A DNA stretch of 23,072 bases from Prolixibacteraceae bacterium (lineage in GTDB: Bacteria; Bacteroidota; Bacteroidia; Bacteroidales; Prolixibacteraceae). Of the stretch, positions 7,588 to 15,512 are shown piece by piece; the stretch's first letter is position 1, and every line of letters starts with the position of its first letter. The stretch spans positions 2,756 to 25,827 of the forward strand of contig DPRM01000021.1 in assembly GCA_003537645.1 (NCBI GenBank). The letters run 5' to 3'. A model generated the notes under the pieces. It saw only the letters and a program-made list of their open reading frames with translations, had not been told where the DNA came from and searched no databases. Both the position numbers and the translations under genes were made by a program.

Positions 7588-8520
7588 TTACAATCTCCTT
7601 TGCCCAATTTTCCTTTTCTTTATTAGCTGCTTTTTCTTCCTGAAACTATTTTTATCTGAATAGTTGGGTATCAGCCGAAGTAAATCCACCAGCATCCTCG
7701 AATTTCCTTGATAATTCCTTATTGTATTGCCTGATTTGTCCATAGTATAATCATTTGCAGGCTCAATCTTTTCACCTTTCCCTTTCGATTGATAAAACCT
7801 AGGTCTTTCCTGAAAATCAGACATTTTAATTGGATGCCTGACCGGATTTTCGTTTCCATCAGTAACAAATACAAGATGTCCTTTCTGAACCTGCCTGATT
7901 TCAACATGAAACAACCTCAGTGCATCATTATACATTTGCTTACTGGTGATAAAATCCATTCGGTTGAGTTCTGTGAATAGGTTTTCAAGGTTTTGCTTCA
8001 GGTTCTTGCTATACGCTGTGAATTTCAGATTAACCTTTTCTTTTGGTTCATCATTCTTTAACTGATAAGTTTGTTCCAGCTCTTTGATGAACTTCTGGAC
8101 TTTCTCCTTTTCAAAATTGTCTTTGATCTTTTTGCCGCTTTGCTTGTCAATCCGGGTGGAAACAATATGGAAATGTACCCGGTCAATGTCTGCATGTCGG
8201 TAAATCAAGTAGGGCTGATTTCCATATCCAAGTTGTTTCATCAAATTGTCAAGCTCGGTTCGAATTCCCTTTTCGCCCATTCGGATCATATCATTCATTG
8301 TAGGGTTAAAAGAGATATGCAATCCTTTATTCTTAACACGAGTATTTGAATCTTCAATGCGCTTAAAAATTTGAAACCGATGCTGAGCGGAGTAAATAAA
8401 TGGGTTCGCGGAAGGTGTATTTCGGCTATGATAGAAGGTGGCTTTACCTTCTTTTGCTTTCCGCTCATTGTAAAAAAAGGCATTTGCCGTGGTGGATGCC
8501 TGGTGGATGACGATAACCAT
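7588..8520 (-). CDS. Conjugative relaxase (MobA/VirD2-type, Bacteroidetes ICE family)
   Basis: 310-aa DNA nickase that would cut at oriT and stay covalently attached to the 5' end during transfer. The N-terminus MVIVIHQASTTANAFFYNER contains Tyr17, placed like the catalytic tyrosine of Bacteroidetes relaxases that begin similarly (a -YNE-K motif). The metal-binding histidine motif is YRHADIDRVHFHIV at about residues 106-119, the classical H...HxH. The second half is basic and may bind DNA; it is shorter than many relaxases and has no helicase or primase domain. It follows the MobC-type accessory gene by 24 bases, in the same orientation. Next downstream is the metal cargo module. Family-level assignment is firm; exact MOB class is not determined. 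Confidence 0.87.
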   Translation of the reverse strand: MVIVIHQASTTANAFFYNERKAKEGKATFYHSRNTPSANPFIYSAQHRFQIFKRIEDSNTRVKNKGLHISFNPTMNDMIRMGEKGIRTELDNLMKQLGYGNQPYLIYRHADIDRVHFHIVSTRIDKQSGKKIKDNFEKEKVQKFIKELEQTYQLKNDEPKEKVNLKFTAYSKNLKQNLENLFTELNRMDFITSKQMYNDALRLFHVEIRQVQKGHLVFVTDGNENPVRHPIKMSDFQERPRFYQSKGKGEKIEPANDYTMDKSGNTIRNYQGNSRMLVDLLRLIPNYSDKNSFRKKKQLIKKRKIGQRRL

Positions 8521-8544
8521 TTCTTTGGTTCTTATGGTTAGTCA

Positions 8545-8922
8545 TTATGGAATATGATCCATGTACTTTTGCAAAAGCTCAAAGCACTTTCTAAGTGTTT
8601 CATAAGAGCTATTAAGGGTACGCTTGTCTTCCGAATCGAGTTGATATCCCAAATAAGTGTTCAGTTTTTTGGCAATCTGGTTTAGGTTAACTCCAATTCT
8701 ATTGAGTTCAAAATCCATTTGACCCATTAATTCCGAAAATTCCTTACTGGCTTCAATTCTCAGGATTTCCCTTTTTCGCAACAGTTTGGCCCGGCCAAAA
8801 TCACTAAGGTTTGAGTAGCCTTCTTTTCGGCACCGTTCAGTCAACAGTTCCTTTTCCCGGTTGGTCAGACGAACCCGGATTCCTTCACCAAGCTTTTTAT
8901 CTTTCGGGGTTAGAGGTCTCAT
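8545..8922 (-). CDS. MobC-type mobilisation accessory protein
   Basis: 125-aa small basic protein of the plasmid mobilisation relaxosome (MobC/MobA-like). The N-terminal part IRVRLTNREKELLTERCRKE followed by YSNLSDFGRAKLL is the ribbon-helix-helix pattern, and the motif LNRIGVNLNQIAKKLN at about residues 73-88 is the hallmark of bacterial mobilisation MobC proteins. It would bind inverted repeats at oriT and help the relaxase open the DNA. It sits directly upstream of the relaxase gene and 46 bases downstream of the first arm of the nested inverted repeats at 8969-9104, as expected for an oriT-binding protein next to its site. ATG at 8920-8922 is the only good start. Confidence 0.86.
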   Translation of the reverse strand: MRPLTPKDKKLGEGIRVRLTNREKELLTERCRKEGYSNLSDFGRAKLLRKREILRIEASKEFSELMGQMDFELNRIGVNLNQIAKKLNTYLGYQLDSEDKRTLNSSYETLRKCFELLQKYMDHIP

Positions 8923-8968
8923 TAAACTACTTTTCTGAACCTATTGAATTGTGTTTTGAACTGGTTTT

Positions 8969-9104
8969 CGAAAGAGGGGAATCATTATCATCAACCTTTC
9001 AGGGAATGAGGGGAATGCTCCGTAGGACAGCTTTGTCAAGGTTTTTGTGGAACAAAAACACATCTTGCATTCCCCTCTTTCATGAGATTCCCTCCCCTCT
9101 TTCG
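8969..9104. other. Nested inverted repeats, candidate origin of transfer (oriT)
   Basis: Within 136 bases upstream of the mob genes there are three concentric inverted repeats. The outer arms are CGAAAGAGGGGA at 8969-8980 and its exact complement at 9093-9104. The inner arms are GAGGGGAATGC at 9008-9018 and its complement at 9067-9077. A central perfect hairpin GTTTTTGT-GGA-ACAAAAAC lies at 9041-9059. The GAGGGGAAT core recurs in the outer and inner repeats, so there are four related sites in total. No gene is supported in 8923-9190. Placement next to a MobC-like DNA-binding protein and the relaxase makes oriT or a relaxosome-binding region the best reading; an autoregulatory operator is the alternative. 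The nick site cannot be pinpointed. Confidence 0.55.
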
Positions 9105-9190
9105 ACCTCCTTTTCAATCAAAAAGACAGGAAAAACCTTTTGAAATTATTCCCGTCTTTGATGACTTTTCACTTCTGAAAACTGGAAAAT

Positions 9191-9880
9191 CTAACTGACA
9201 CTTTGCTTTGCACCTTGTCGTTTTCCTTCCGATTTTTCCTGTTTGGCAGTTTCGGATTGACCTTGTTTTTCCTGCTTGAAATCAGAAAACCCAATTCTCC
9301 GAGATGCGGCATCAATCTGAAGAGCGGCAGAGAACTTCTTTTCATCTTTGCCCGTCATTCCATCCACTGTCACTTTTTTCCCTGCTGCCAGATTTTCTTT
9401 CTGTTCTACCGATAAAGTGGCTCCTTTGATTTTGTCAGGAATCTGAATGTAGCTGGTCCGCAAAGGTATCAGCTCATTGGTTTTGGAATCAATGCTCAGG
9501 TAGAAGGGTCCACGTTCCCCAATTTTAGGAGTCAGTTCCACCGCTTTGCCCAAGTTCTTTTCATTGAGTAAAGCGCCCTTTTCTTCTTTGGTAAACTTAT
9601 GCCCCATATACTCATCCGGGATGTTCAATCGTTGGATCGGGTGAACTTTAATGTCAACTGATCCGTCCTCCTTGCTTTGCAAACGAATCTTTGCCGGAAT
9701 CTTGAAATCTTCTCCACCAATTTTGGCGTTGACAGTGTAGAGTTTTTCTGAACGAAATCCGTTCAGAAAATCATTCAATTCCTGCTTTTCCATCTTTCCA
9801 ACAAAGCTTCGGTCGATACCTACTTTTTCCAGTTTCTCAAACGGAATCTGGTCCGTTGTCATGCGCGTTTTCTGTTCCAT
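9191..9880 (-). CDS. DUF4099/DUF3945 domain protein of conjugative elements
   Basis: 229-aa cytoplasmic protein with no signal or membrane segments. The N-terminal part QIPFEKLEKVGIDRSFVGKM (about 11-30) matches the DUF4099 pattern. The middle part, IQRLNIPDEYMGHKFTKEEK and later IPDKIKGATLSVEQKENL followed by KKVTVDGMTGKD, matches DUF3945-type repeats, which occur on Bacteroidetes conjugative elements. The last 35 residues are Lys/Gln/Glu-rich and probably disordered. It sits 20 bases after the PH-domain gene and directly before the candidate oriT. Function is unknown; its position between the coupling protein and relaxase suggests a role in DNA processing or host adaptation. Family members are often longer, so this is a compact version. 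Confidence 0.75.
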   Translation of the reverse strand: MEQKTRMTTDQIPFEKLEKVGIDRSFVGKMEKQELNDFLNGFRSEKLYTVNAKIGGEDFKIPAKIRLQSKEDGSVDIKVHPIQRLNIPDEYMGHKFTKEEKGALLNEKNLGKAVELTPKIGERGPFYLSIDSKTNELIPLRTSYIQIPDKIKGATLSVEQKENLAAGKKVTVDGMTGKDEKKFSAALQIDAASRRIGFSDFKQEKQGQSETAKQEKSEGKRQGAKQSVS

Positions 9881-9900
9881 AATTTTTACTTTTTAAATGG

Positions 9901-10416
9901 TTAATCAACTTCAAATACATGTTTCTCCCTGCGGTTTAGTTCAACCAAACCACGAAGGATTTTATACTTTTCTTCCGGATCTTTGATAGCATTCAACCGG
10001 AATATAGGAGTCGTTTTATCTGAGGTGTAAATGATTAGGTTGCCCAGCCCAAACAGGCGGTATATCAAAGGCCTTTCCACACGGTAATCCTTGATCCGAT
10101 AGTTTTCTATAAACTCATGTTTTCTCCGGAAAATTCCTGAATAGTACCTGAGCTCTTCAGCGTGGATTTCGTATCGGATGCAGTACACCCGAAGGACTTG
10201 ATAAGCCAGATTCAGCAAAACAAATGCGCTCAGATAATGGGGCAACCGGTAAAGATATAAAGTCAGTTTTGCAGGGATAAATTGAACAGGGAGTTGCTGT
10301 TTTAGAATCCCATCCATTAAACGGATAACCGGTACTGCCAGAATTGTCAACAGGAAGGTTTCCAGATTAATCAATTGGGATGGCCTGCTTTTGAAGTAAA
10401 CGGTATTTTGAATCAT
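9901..10416 (-). CDS. Membrane protein with bacterial PH (bPH2-like) domain
   Basis: 171-aa protein with two hydrophobic segments at about residues 18-40 and 60-78, then a cytoplasmic part. There, YEIHAEELRYYSGIFRRKHE, IENYRIKDYRVERPLIYRLFGLGNLIIYTSD match the bPH2 (DUF304-like) pattern, where a YRI..V..P...R..G.G signature follows a G(I/L)F turn. Its ATG overlaps the stop of the coupling protein gene by the ATGA arrangement, so the two are translationally coupled. PH-like membrane proteins are not part of the canonical Bacteroidetes Tra set; coupling to the T4CP gene suggests it helps assemble or anchor the coupling protein. The domain call is from motif resemblance only. Confidence 0.65.
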   Translation of the reverse strand: MIQNTVYFKSRPSQLINLETFLLTILAVPVIRLMDGILKQQLPVQFIPAKLTLYLYRLPHYLSAFVLLNLAYQVLRVYCIRYEIHAEELRYYSGIFRRKHEFIENYRIKDYRVERPLIYRLFGLGNLIIYTSDKTTPIFRLNAIKDPEEKYKILRGLVELNRREKHVFEVD

Positions 10417-12407
10417 GATTTTTTGGATTTTTTAGTAGTTAAAGTTTTTTGTTTGGTTTGATCCGGTTGGTCGAGTTGATCTGACACCGATCTCTGAATA
10501 GTAATTGACCGGATGTCGTTTTGTATTTTGGTCCGGTTGCGTTCCAAAACATCCGGAATGTTGTCAAACTGGTAAAAATCGGGGATTGGCACAAAGCGCT
10601 TTTCTTCCAGTTCCTGAGCTTTCACATCGACATTGATCAGGCAATTGAAGTTTTTCTGTGCGATGGCTTCTCCAAAGTTGTCGGCGACCTGCCCCACCAT
10701 ATAACCTTGCGGCAAGGTGGCAATCTTACCTTCTGGTACCAGAAAATCAAGTTGTGTGGAAAAAGTAGAAGATTGGACATTCCGGTTGATGTTGACCGAT
10801 TGCCGTTCCTGAAGAATTTTGCCCATCCTTCCCTGAATGAACCGTGCCGTTTCCCCGGCAGCCTGACCCGAAAACACGTTACCGATGTTGCTGGTAATGG
10901 CATTGGCTTGTTCTTTTCCGTAGTCCCGGATCAGTTGGTCAATGGTCTGCACTCCCAATAAAGTAGAAATCCGGTTACTTCTTGCCGTGGCAATCAAAGT
11001 GTCCAGTCCCCGGAAGTAAATAGTAGGAAGCTCGTCAAAGATCAGAGATGAGGGTTGCTGGCTCTTTTTGTTGATCACCTTCAGCATCCGGGTAATGTAA
11101 AGCGATAAAACCGCTCCGTACATTTCAACCCGAAGCGGATTGTTGGCCAGACAAAGGATTTTGGGTGATTCCGGATTATTAATGTCCAGTGAAAAATCAT
11201 CGCCCGAACATATCCAGTAAATCTCAGGGCTGATGATCTTGGAAATGGCGATCTTCAGGCTTCCCAGCTGTCCTTCCAATTGTTCACTGGCTCCGCGTTT
11301 GTGTGCATTGATAAAAGGATTAATAATGTTCGCGACATCTTTTTCCTGCTCCATTACCGCGAACAAATCATCGTAGTCCATCTGTAGCAGTTCAATGGCA
11401 TGGGGCAAAGTACAAAACTGACCATCCTTGTATTTTTTCAAAAACCAGATCACAGCAGCAAAAAAGGAAACGGCAGACTCAGAGAAAAACTCACCTTGTT
11501 TTCTGATCCATTCCCTGTTCAGGTTATAAAGGACTGTTCTTGAAGATTCAAAGGCATCAATGGGGCTTTCCATCCACTCTGGCGCCAATGGGTTGCACCG
11601 GTAGGATTTTTGGATGTTTTCAAAGTTGATCACGTAGAACCGGGTGGAGTCCGGCAGTTTTCCGTTTTTCTTTGCCTTTAGAAAATGGTTGTAAGTAACC
11701 AACGATAAATCCGGATATTTAAAATCATAAACGCACATCGAAAAACTTTTCTTCAGGTGCTGCCGGATAAATGGAAGTACAACCGAAAAAGATTTTCCCG
11801 AACCGGGTGTTCCAATGACCATCGTTGCCCGAAATGGGTTGACAATGTTGATCCATCCTTCCTGTTGTTTGTCTTTATAGAGATACCGTGTCGGAAGGTT
11901 CACCGAATATTCGTTCTCCTTTAGTATCTGTTCCTGTGGAAAACTTTCGTTCTCCACATTAAACCGGTCTTTCATCAGGTTGACGTTGATCAGCTTGGAG
12001 ATGTTGTCAAATCCGATGTTCAGGAGCACAAAGCCAAAGAACGTCAGGGTCAAATAAGATACAGGATAAGATTTAAACAGGACCAGGCTTCCCCAATACA
12101 GGATCAGACCGGTCACCACCTGCGCGATAATAGCAGAAACGGTGAGTTCACGATCTTTGTGGGCTTTGGTTCCCACGCAGGTAATAGCCAGAAACACCAA
12201 ACAAACGGTCTTGGATTTATATACGTTTGCCAGAAATGCCAGGTTTTGCATTTTGGCTACCAGCGGATGAAAAGCAGGAATGTCAATCCCATGCCCCAGA
12301 AAGTAGCCCAATTGGTTCAGGTACATGGACAAAAACAATAACAGGTAGCTGAAGAACCTGAAACCTTCGTGCAGCTTTTCCAGTTCTCTTCCTTCGGTCA
12401 TTGACAT
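10413..12407 (-). CDS. Type IV coupling protein, TraG/VirD4 family (MobC of Bacteroides elements)
   Basis: 664-aa inner membrane ATPase that links the relaxase-DNA complex to the secretion channel. About four hydrophobic segments lie in the first 150 residues. The Walker A motif is VIGTPGSGKSFSVVLPF near residues 195-210, and the Walker B motif is SSLIFDELPTIYF near residue 455. A later motif, ATARSNRISTLLGVQTIDQL, and TSNIGNVFSGQAAGETARF match the TraG/VirD4 C-terminal ATPase pattern. The tail is Gln/Lys-rich. Two close starts exist (MSM); the first is used. It follows traN after a 97-base gap with a hairpin and overlaps the PH-domain gene, so it may begin a separate mobilisation transcript or be read through from tra. 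Confidence 0.92.
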   Translation of the reverse strand: MSMTEGRELEKLHEGFRFFSYLLLFLSMYLNQLGYFLGHGIDIPAFHPLVAKMQNLAFLANVYKSKTVCLVFLAITCVGTKAHKDRELTVSAIIAQVVTGLILYWGSLVLFKSYPVSYLTLTFFGFVLLNIGFDNISKLINVNLMKDRFNVENESFPQEQILKENEYSVNLPTRYLYKDKQQEGWINIVNPFRATMVIGTPGSGKSFSVVLPFIRQHLKKSFSMCVYDFKYPDLSLVTYNHFLKAKKNGKLPDSTRFYVINFENIQKSYRCNPLAPEWMESPIDAFESSRTVLYNLNREWIRKQGEFFSESAVSFFAAVIWFLKKYKDGQFCTLPHAIELLQMDYDDLFAVMEQEKDVANIINPFINAHKRGASEQLEGQLGSLKIAISKIISPEIYWICSGDDFSLDINNPESPKILCLANNPLRVEMYGAVLSLYITRMLKVINKKSQQPSSLIFDELPTIYFRGLDTLIATARSNRISTLLGVQTIDQLIRDYGKEQANAITSNIGNVFSGQAAGETARFIQGRMGKILQERQSVNINRNVQSSTFSTQLDFLVPEGKIATLPQGYMVGQVADNFGEAIAQKNFNCLINVDVKAQELEEKRFVPIPDFYQFDNIPDVLERNRTKIQNDIRSITIQRSVSDQLDQPDQTKQKTLTTKKSKKS

Positions 12408-12426
12408 GATTTGAGCTTTTAGCCTT

Positions 12427-12455
12427 TCAGAACCCTCCTGTTGGAAGGATTCTGA
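12427..12455. repeat. Imperfect hairpin between traN and coupling protein gene
   Basis: TCAGAA at 12427-12432 pairs with TTCTGA at 12450-12455; the stem continues imperfectly with CCTCC against GGAAGG. It lies in the only gap between the tra and mob blocks, so it may be an mRNA processing or attenuation site. No U-run follows on the minus strand, so it is not a standard terminator. Confidence 0.35.
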
Positions 12456-12504
12456 ATAGCATGGTCTAAATTTATTTTGTCTGAGGAATCGCCTGAATTG
12501 CGAT

Positions 12505-13308
12505 TTACTTCAGGGATTTGGCTTTGAGGATATCTTTGTTCTTCAGGCTGAAGCTTAGTTTTCTACCGGTGTTGCCCAATGCTTTTTCATTGAGTTCAAT
12601 TTTCAGGATACGCTGATCCGGAATGGTCATTTTTTGAATCACAAACACTTCCCGAACCGTAACTTCTCCCGGAATACGTTGCACTTTGTTCTGCTGATAT
12701 TCTGGGAAAACCTGGTATTCCTGAACGTTTGTTGCTTTGGCTTTTTTCTTATCGGTGATCCAGAAATTGAAGCTTTCGACATCGTAAGCCATGTTGGTTT
12801 TGTTGGTGATCTGGAGCTCAAAAAAGAGTGCATCGTTTTTCAGGTGAATGGAATTGAGCCTGATTTTGATTCCGTCTTTTTCGGTCTTGCGTTTCCGAAA
12901 CTGAACTTTGTGTTTGTCCAGAACCTGATCGCAAAGGTCTTTCAGCAGATAATCAGGCATCATCTTACCGGAAAAAGTCATGGCTTTTTGCGAATCAAAA
13001 GTTTCAATCGGGTACGTGATCGGTGCATCGTTGCCATACTGTAATTCGAAAGAATAAATCTGGTCGGCACAAACAACCGTTAGTGAAGTTGGCTTGTCAA
13101 AAGGCTGCACAGCTTTCACCCGGATCAGGTTTGAAAGTTCTGGAACAACTTCTGCCTGAACTATCGAATAATCACCAGCCTGCACATAGTTGACTTTATC
13201 GGGGCAAACCAAATGGCTGGTTTTGGTATCGGATATTTTTAGGATATTTTGTGCGCTAACTGAAAACTGAATCAGTGCGCAGGTAATTAAGATTAAAATG
13301 GATTTCAT
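12505..13308 (-). CDS. traN: Conjugative transposon protein TraN (VirB9-like)
   Basis: 267-aa secreted component of the mating channel. It starts with a clear signal peptide (hydrophobic 3-17, ending SVSAQ), followed by a beta-rich domain typical of Bacteroidetes TraN (DUF4138): SHLVCPDKVNYVQAGD, LIRVKAVQPFDKPTSLTVVC and then, in the C-terminal half, KIRLNSIHLKNDALFFELQI and AYDVESFNFWITDKKKA. TraN is thought to play the outer-membrane-side VirB9 role with TraM. ATG at 13306-13308 lies two bases after the TAA of traM. It is the last tra gene here: traO, traP and traQ, which follow traN in the CTnDOT family, are absent. Confidence 0.87.
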   Translation of the reverse strand: MKSILILITCALIQFSVSAQNILKISDTKTSHLVCPDKVNYVQAGDYSIVQAEVVPELSNLIRVKAVQPFDKPTSLTVVCADQIYSFELQYGNDAPITYPIETFDSQKAMTFSGKMMPDYLLKDLCDQVLDKHKVQFRKRKTEKDGIKIRLNSIHLKNDALFFELQITNKTNMAYDVESFNFWITDKKKAKATNVQEYQVFPEYQQNKVQRIPGEVTVREVFVIQKMTIPDQRILKIELNEKALGNTGRKLSFSLKNKDILKAKSLK

Positions 13309-13310
13309 GG

Positions 13311-14498
13311 TTATTTGCTTTTGTTGATTAAATAAACGAGGGTATTTTTTTTGATCGTGACTTTTTTGATTCGGATCATCTTTAGCAGAGATTGGGCTGT
13401 CCGGTCGGCTGCCTGCATCCCCATATAAGTCAGTGGATTGTTGCTTACCCCGAACATGGAGGACGTATTGGCACTACTGCCAACCTCTTTCGCTACCTTT
13501 CGGGAGGCATTGTCGGGAACATACAATCCTGGCAGTCCATCCAGATCACAAACAGTGACTTCAACCGGGACAAACTTTTCGCCAACCGGAATTTGCATGA
13601 CTTCAATCTGAAGGCGTTCGTTGGTAACTTCACAGATACCATACAAAAAAGTATTGGCCGGGATTTTAACCCCGTTCAGCCAGGCTTCTTCCAATAGTCG
13701 CAGCTTAACCCGGTTGCCGGTTAATACCGTAGTGGTTTCGTAAACTTCGGCTTCAATAACCGGGACTGCTGTATCTTTGGGTTTAAACCCTGACTTGCCG
13801 CCTTTCTCCAGAGTTGAACGTTTGTTCTTTTCTGCTTCCAGTTTTTCGTTTTTAGCGGAGGTTTCTTGTAAACGGATGTTCAGGGAATCGTTCTGTTTTG
13901 CCAATCTGCTGTTTTGTCGAAAAACTTTATCCAGTTCTTCAATGCCAGTGGGGGCAATTGCAGAAGATCCTTTTTGATCATTGGAATCTCTTTTGTCTTT
14001 TCCTCCCTGATTTGAATCGAAATCCTCATTTTTTGATTTTGCTTCAGCCTGACTGTTTTCCAAATCTTCCCGAACAGTCCGTTCCTTTTGACGGATGTGT
14101 GACATAAGGTCAGTCGAAACATCAGCATTCAATTCAGGAACAGGATCGTTCTGATACAGGTTCTTCCTTCCAGAAAGCAACTGTTCTTCGGTCATCGCTT
14201 CTTCTTCAACGATTTCTTCTGGTATAGAATCTGGTTCGCCTGTAATGTTGTAATCATGGGTCGAAGTCACCGCTTTTTGTGCGGAATAGTTGTCCATTTT
14301 ATCGTAAATCGCGACGCTTTTATCAGCATCGGGAAGGGTGTAATTGGCACCTTTTGCCACTTGCTGCTCTTTTTGCTTTTGTTCTTCCTTTTCCTTCTTT
14401 TCTCCCCCTCCCAGCACATAGAATATCAGGACAACAAAAGGGATCAAAACCAACGGAAGGAATAGCAACGGCTTATTTCTTTTCAGGTATGCTTTCAT
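13311..14498 (-). CDS. traM: Conjugative transposon protein TraM (VirB10-like)
   Basis: 395-aa bitopic inner membrane protein forming the scaffold that spans the periplasm. A basic start and one membrane helix at about 12-30 are followed by a long Lys/Glu/Asp/Ser-rich flexible region with a coiled-coil stretch near 190-225. The conserved C-terminal domain runs from about 245: ETTTVLTGNRVKLRLLEEAW, then GVKIPANTFLYGICEVTNER and PVEVTVCDLDGLPGLYVPD, as in the TraM family. The start codon lies 26 bases inside the end of traL, in a different frame, implying translational coupling. Length is near the usual for the family (about 400-450). Confidence 0.9.
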   Translation of the reverse strand: MKAYLKRNKPLLFLPLVLIPFVVLIFYVLGGGEKKEKEEQKQKEQQVAKGANYTLPDADKSVAIYDKMDNYSAQKAVTSTHDYNITGEPDSIPEEIVEEEAMTEEQLLSGRKNLYQNDPVPELNADVSTDLMSHIRQKERTVREDLENSQAEAKSKNEDFDSNQGGKDKRDSNDQKGSSAIAPTGIEELDKVFRQNSRLAKQNDSLNIRLQETSAKNEKLEAEKNKRSTLEKGGKSGFKPKDTAVPVIEAEVYETTTVLTGNRVKLRLLEEAWLNGVKIPANTFLYGICEVTNERLQIEVMQIPVGEKFVPVEVTVCDLDGLPGLYVPDNASRKVAKEVGSSANTSSMFGVSNNPLTYMGMQAADRTAQSLLKMIRIKKVTIKKNTLVYLINKSK

Positions 14499-14826
14499 GT
14501 ATTTCTTGTTTTAAGATGGTTTCAAACGAGTCAACGGGCATTTCAAAGGAGAGGGATTTTTTGTGCTTTAAGGTTTTTGCTATATCCGGGTTTCCTTCAC
14601 TGACCGGTTGGATGGATTCGTAGGTGATCGCCGGTTTTGGGAAAACAAAGAACGAAATCACATAAATTAGGAACGATGCACACAGGATGATGGTCCACTT
14701 TTTCTTCCGTTTGGCCGGGTCGAGTTTTTGATCCTTCCGGTCCAGCCGGTCGATCCACTCCTGGAAGCGGATGGCTTCACTGATTCGGGTCACAAGGTTT
14801 TTAGATTGTTTATTTTCTGTATTCAT
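14473..14826 (-). CDS. traL: Small membrane protein in TraL position
   Basis: 117-aa protein with a charged N-terminus (residues 1-42, rich in Lys/Arg/Asp), one membrane helix at about 44-61 (ILCASFLIYVISFFVF) and a short periplasmic tail. Size, single helix and place between TraK and TraM match TraL of Bacteroidetes elements; the sequence itself is weakly conserved, so the name rests largely on position. It starts 18 bases after traK stops and its end overlaps traM by 26 bases. It probably acts as a small inner membrane part of the channel core. Confidence 0.72.
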   Translation of the reverse strand: MNTENKQSKNLVTRISEAIRFQEWIDRLDRKDQKLDPAKRKKKWTIILCASFLIYVISFFVFPKPAITYESIQPVSEGNPDIAKTLKHKKSLSFEMPVDSFETILKQEIHESIPEKK

Positions 14827-14844
14827 AATCGTTATTTTTTAGAA

Positions 14845-15471
14845 TTAAAAGGACTTGCGTTTCATGGTTTCCAAATCTTTATTATCCACTATCAGCCAAT
14901 CTTCGATCATAAAACCATGCGGGTTATTGTCGGTCCGGGAGATGTTGCGCAGCCGTCCGGAAGTTTCCAGGTTGCGGATGGTGATGTTGGATTTGCGGAC
15001 AATCTTCTGGCGTCCAAAAAACCGGAATTGGTAAGGGTAAGCTGAGAAGTCAATCTGTACAGAATCGGTTGTCAGGGTCATGCTGATGTCGGAAGCAATG
15101 ATCTGGTTATAGACGTTGTTTTCCTTGTAGGACTGGTACTGCTTCATGGCCGAACCGTCGGCCAGATACAGAGCTTCGCGTGCATTGTTTTCGATGTACT
15201 GTTTGTCGGGCTCCATCGTAAAAAACAGCTCGTGGAAGCGTTTCACATGGTCTTTGGCCTCTGAAGGCCGGTTGTCCGTGATATCGGCACGAAGGGCCAG
15301 TAAAAGGGATTTGCCGTTGTCCAGCACATAGATTTTCTGGCGCGAGCGTTCAACCAGTCCGATGGAGCGGGTGAAGACAAAAGTGCTAAAGCCGGTCAAA
15401 AGCAGGCTCACAGCCAAAAGGATGTAAACAGTAAAGCGGAATTTGCGCTGTATATCAAAAATCTTATTCAT
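14845..15471 (-). CDS. traK: Conjugative transposon protein TraK (VirB8-like)
   Basis: 208-aa bitopic protein with a short cytoplasmic N-terminus (MNKIFDIQRKFR), one membrane helix at about 13-32 and a periplasmic domain. The typical TraK features are visible: IYVLDNGKSLLLALRAD after the helix, EAKDHVKRFHELFFTMEPD, YNQIIASDISMTLTTDSVQI and LRNISRTDNNPHGFMIEDW at the end. Structural comparison in the literature treats TraK as the VirB8 equivalent nucleating the inner membrane complex. It lies 41 bases after traJ. Full length for the family. Confidence 0.9.
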   Translation of the reverse strand: MNKIFDIQRKFRFTVYILLAVSLLLTGFSTFVFTRSIGLVERSRQKIYVLDNGKSLLLALRADITDNRPSEAKDHVKRFHELFFTMEPDKQYIENNAREALYLADGSAMKQYQSYKENNVYNQIIASDISMTLTTDSVQIDFSAYPYQFRFFGRQKIVRKSNITIRNLETSGRLRNISRTDNNPHGFMIEDWLIVDNKDLETMKRKSF

Positions 15472-15512
15472 CTTGATTTTGGATTATTTGAGATTAAAAA
15501 AATCAGGCTGGA

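Noticed and set aside
8969..9104. CRISPR array or transposon end from the repeated GAGGGGAAT motif
   Set aside because: The copies are in inverted, nested arrangement with unequal spacers and no transposase or Cas gene nearby; oriT fits better.
9203..9415. Plus-strand 70-aa frame inside the DUF3945 gene
   Set aside because: It is antisense to a well supported gene and its Phe/Leu-rich composition is typical of a shadow frame.
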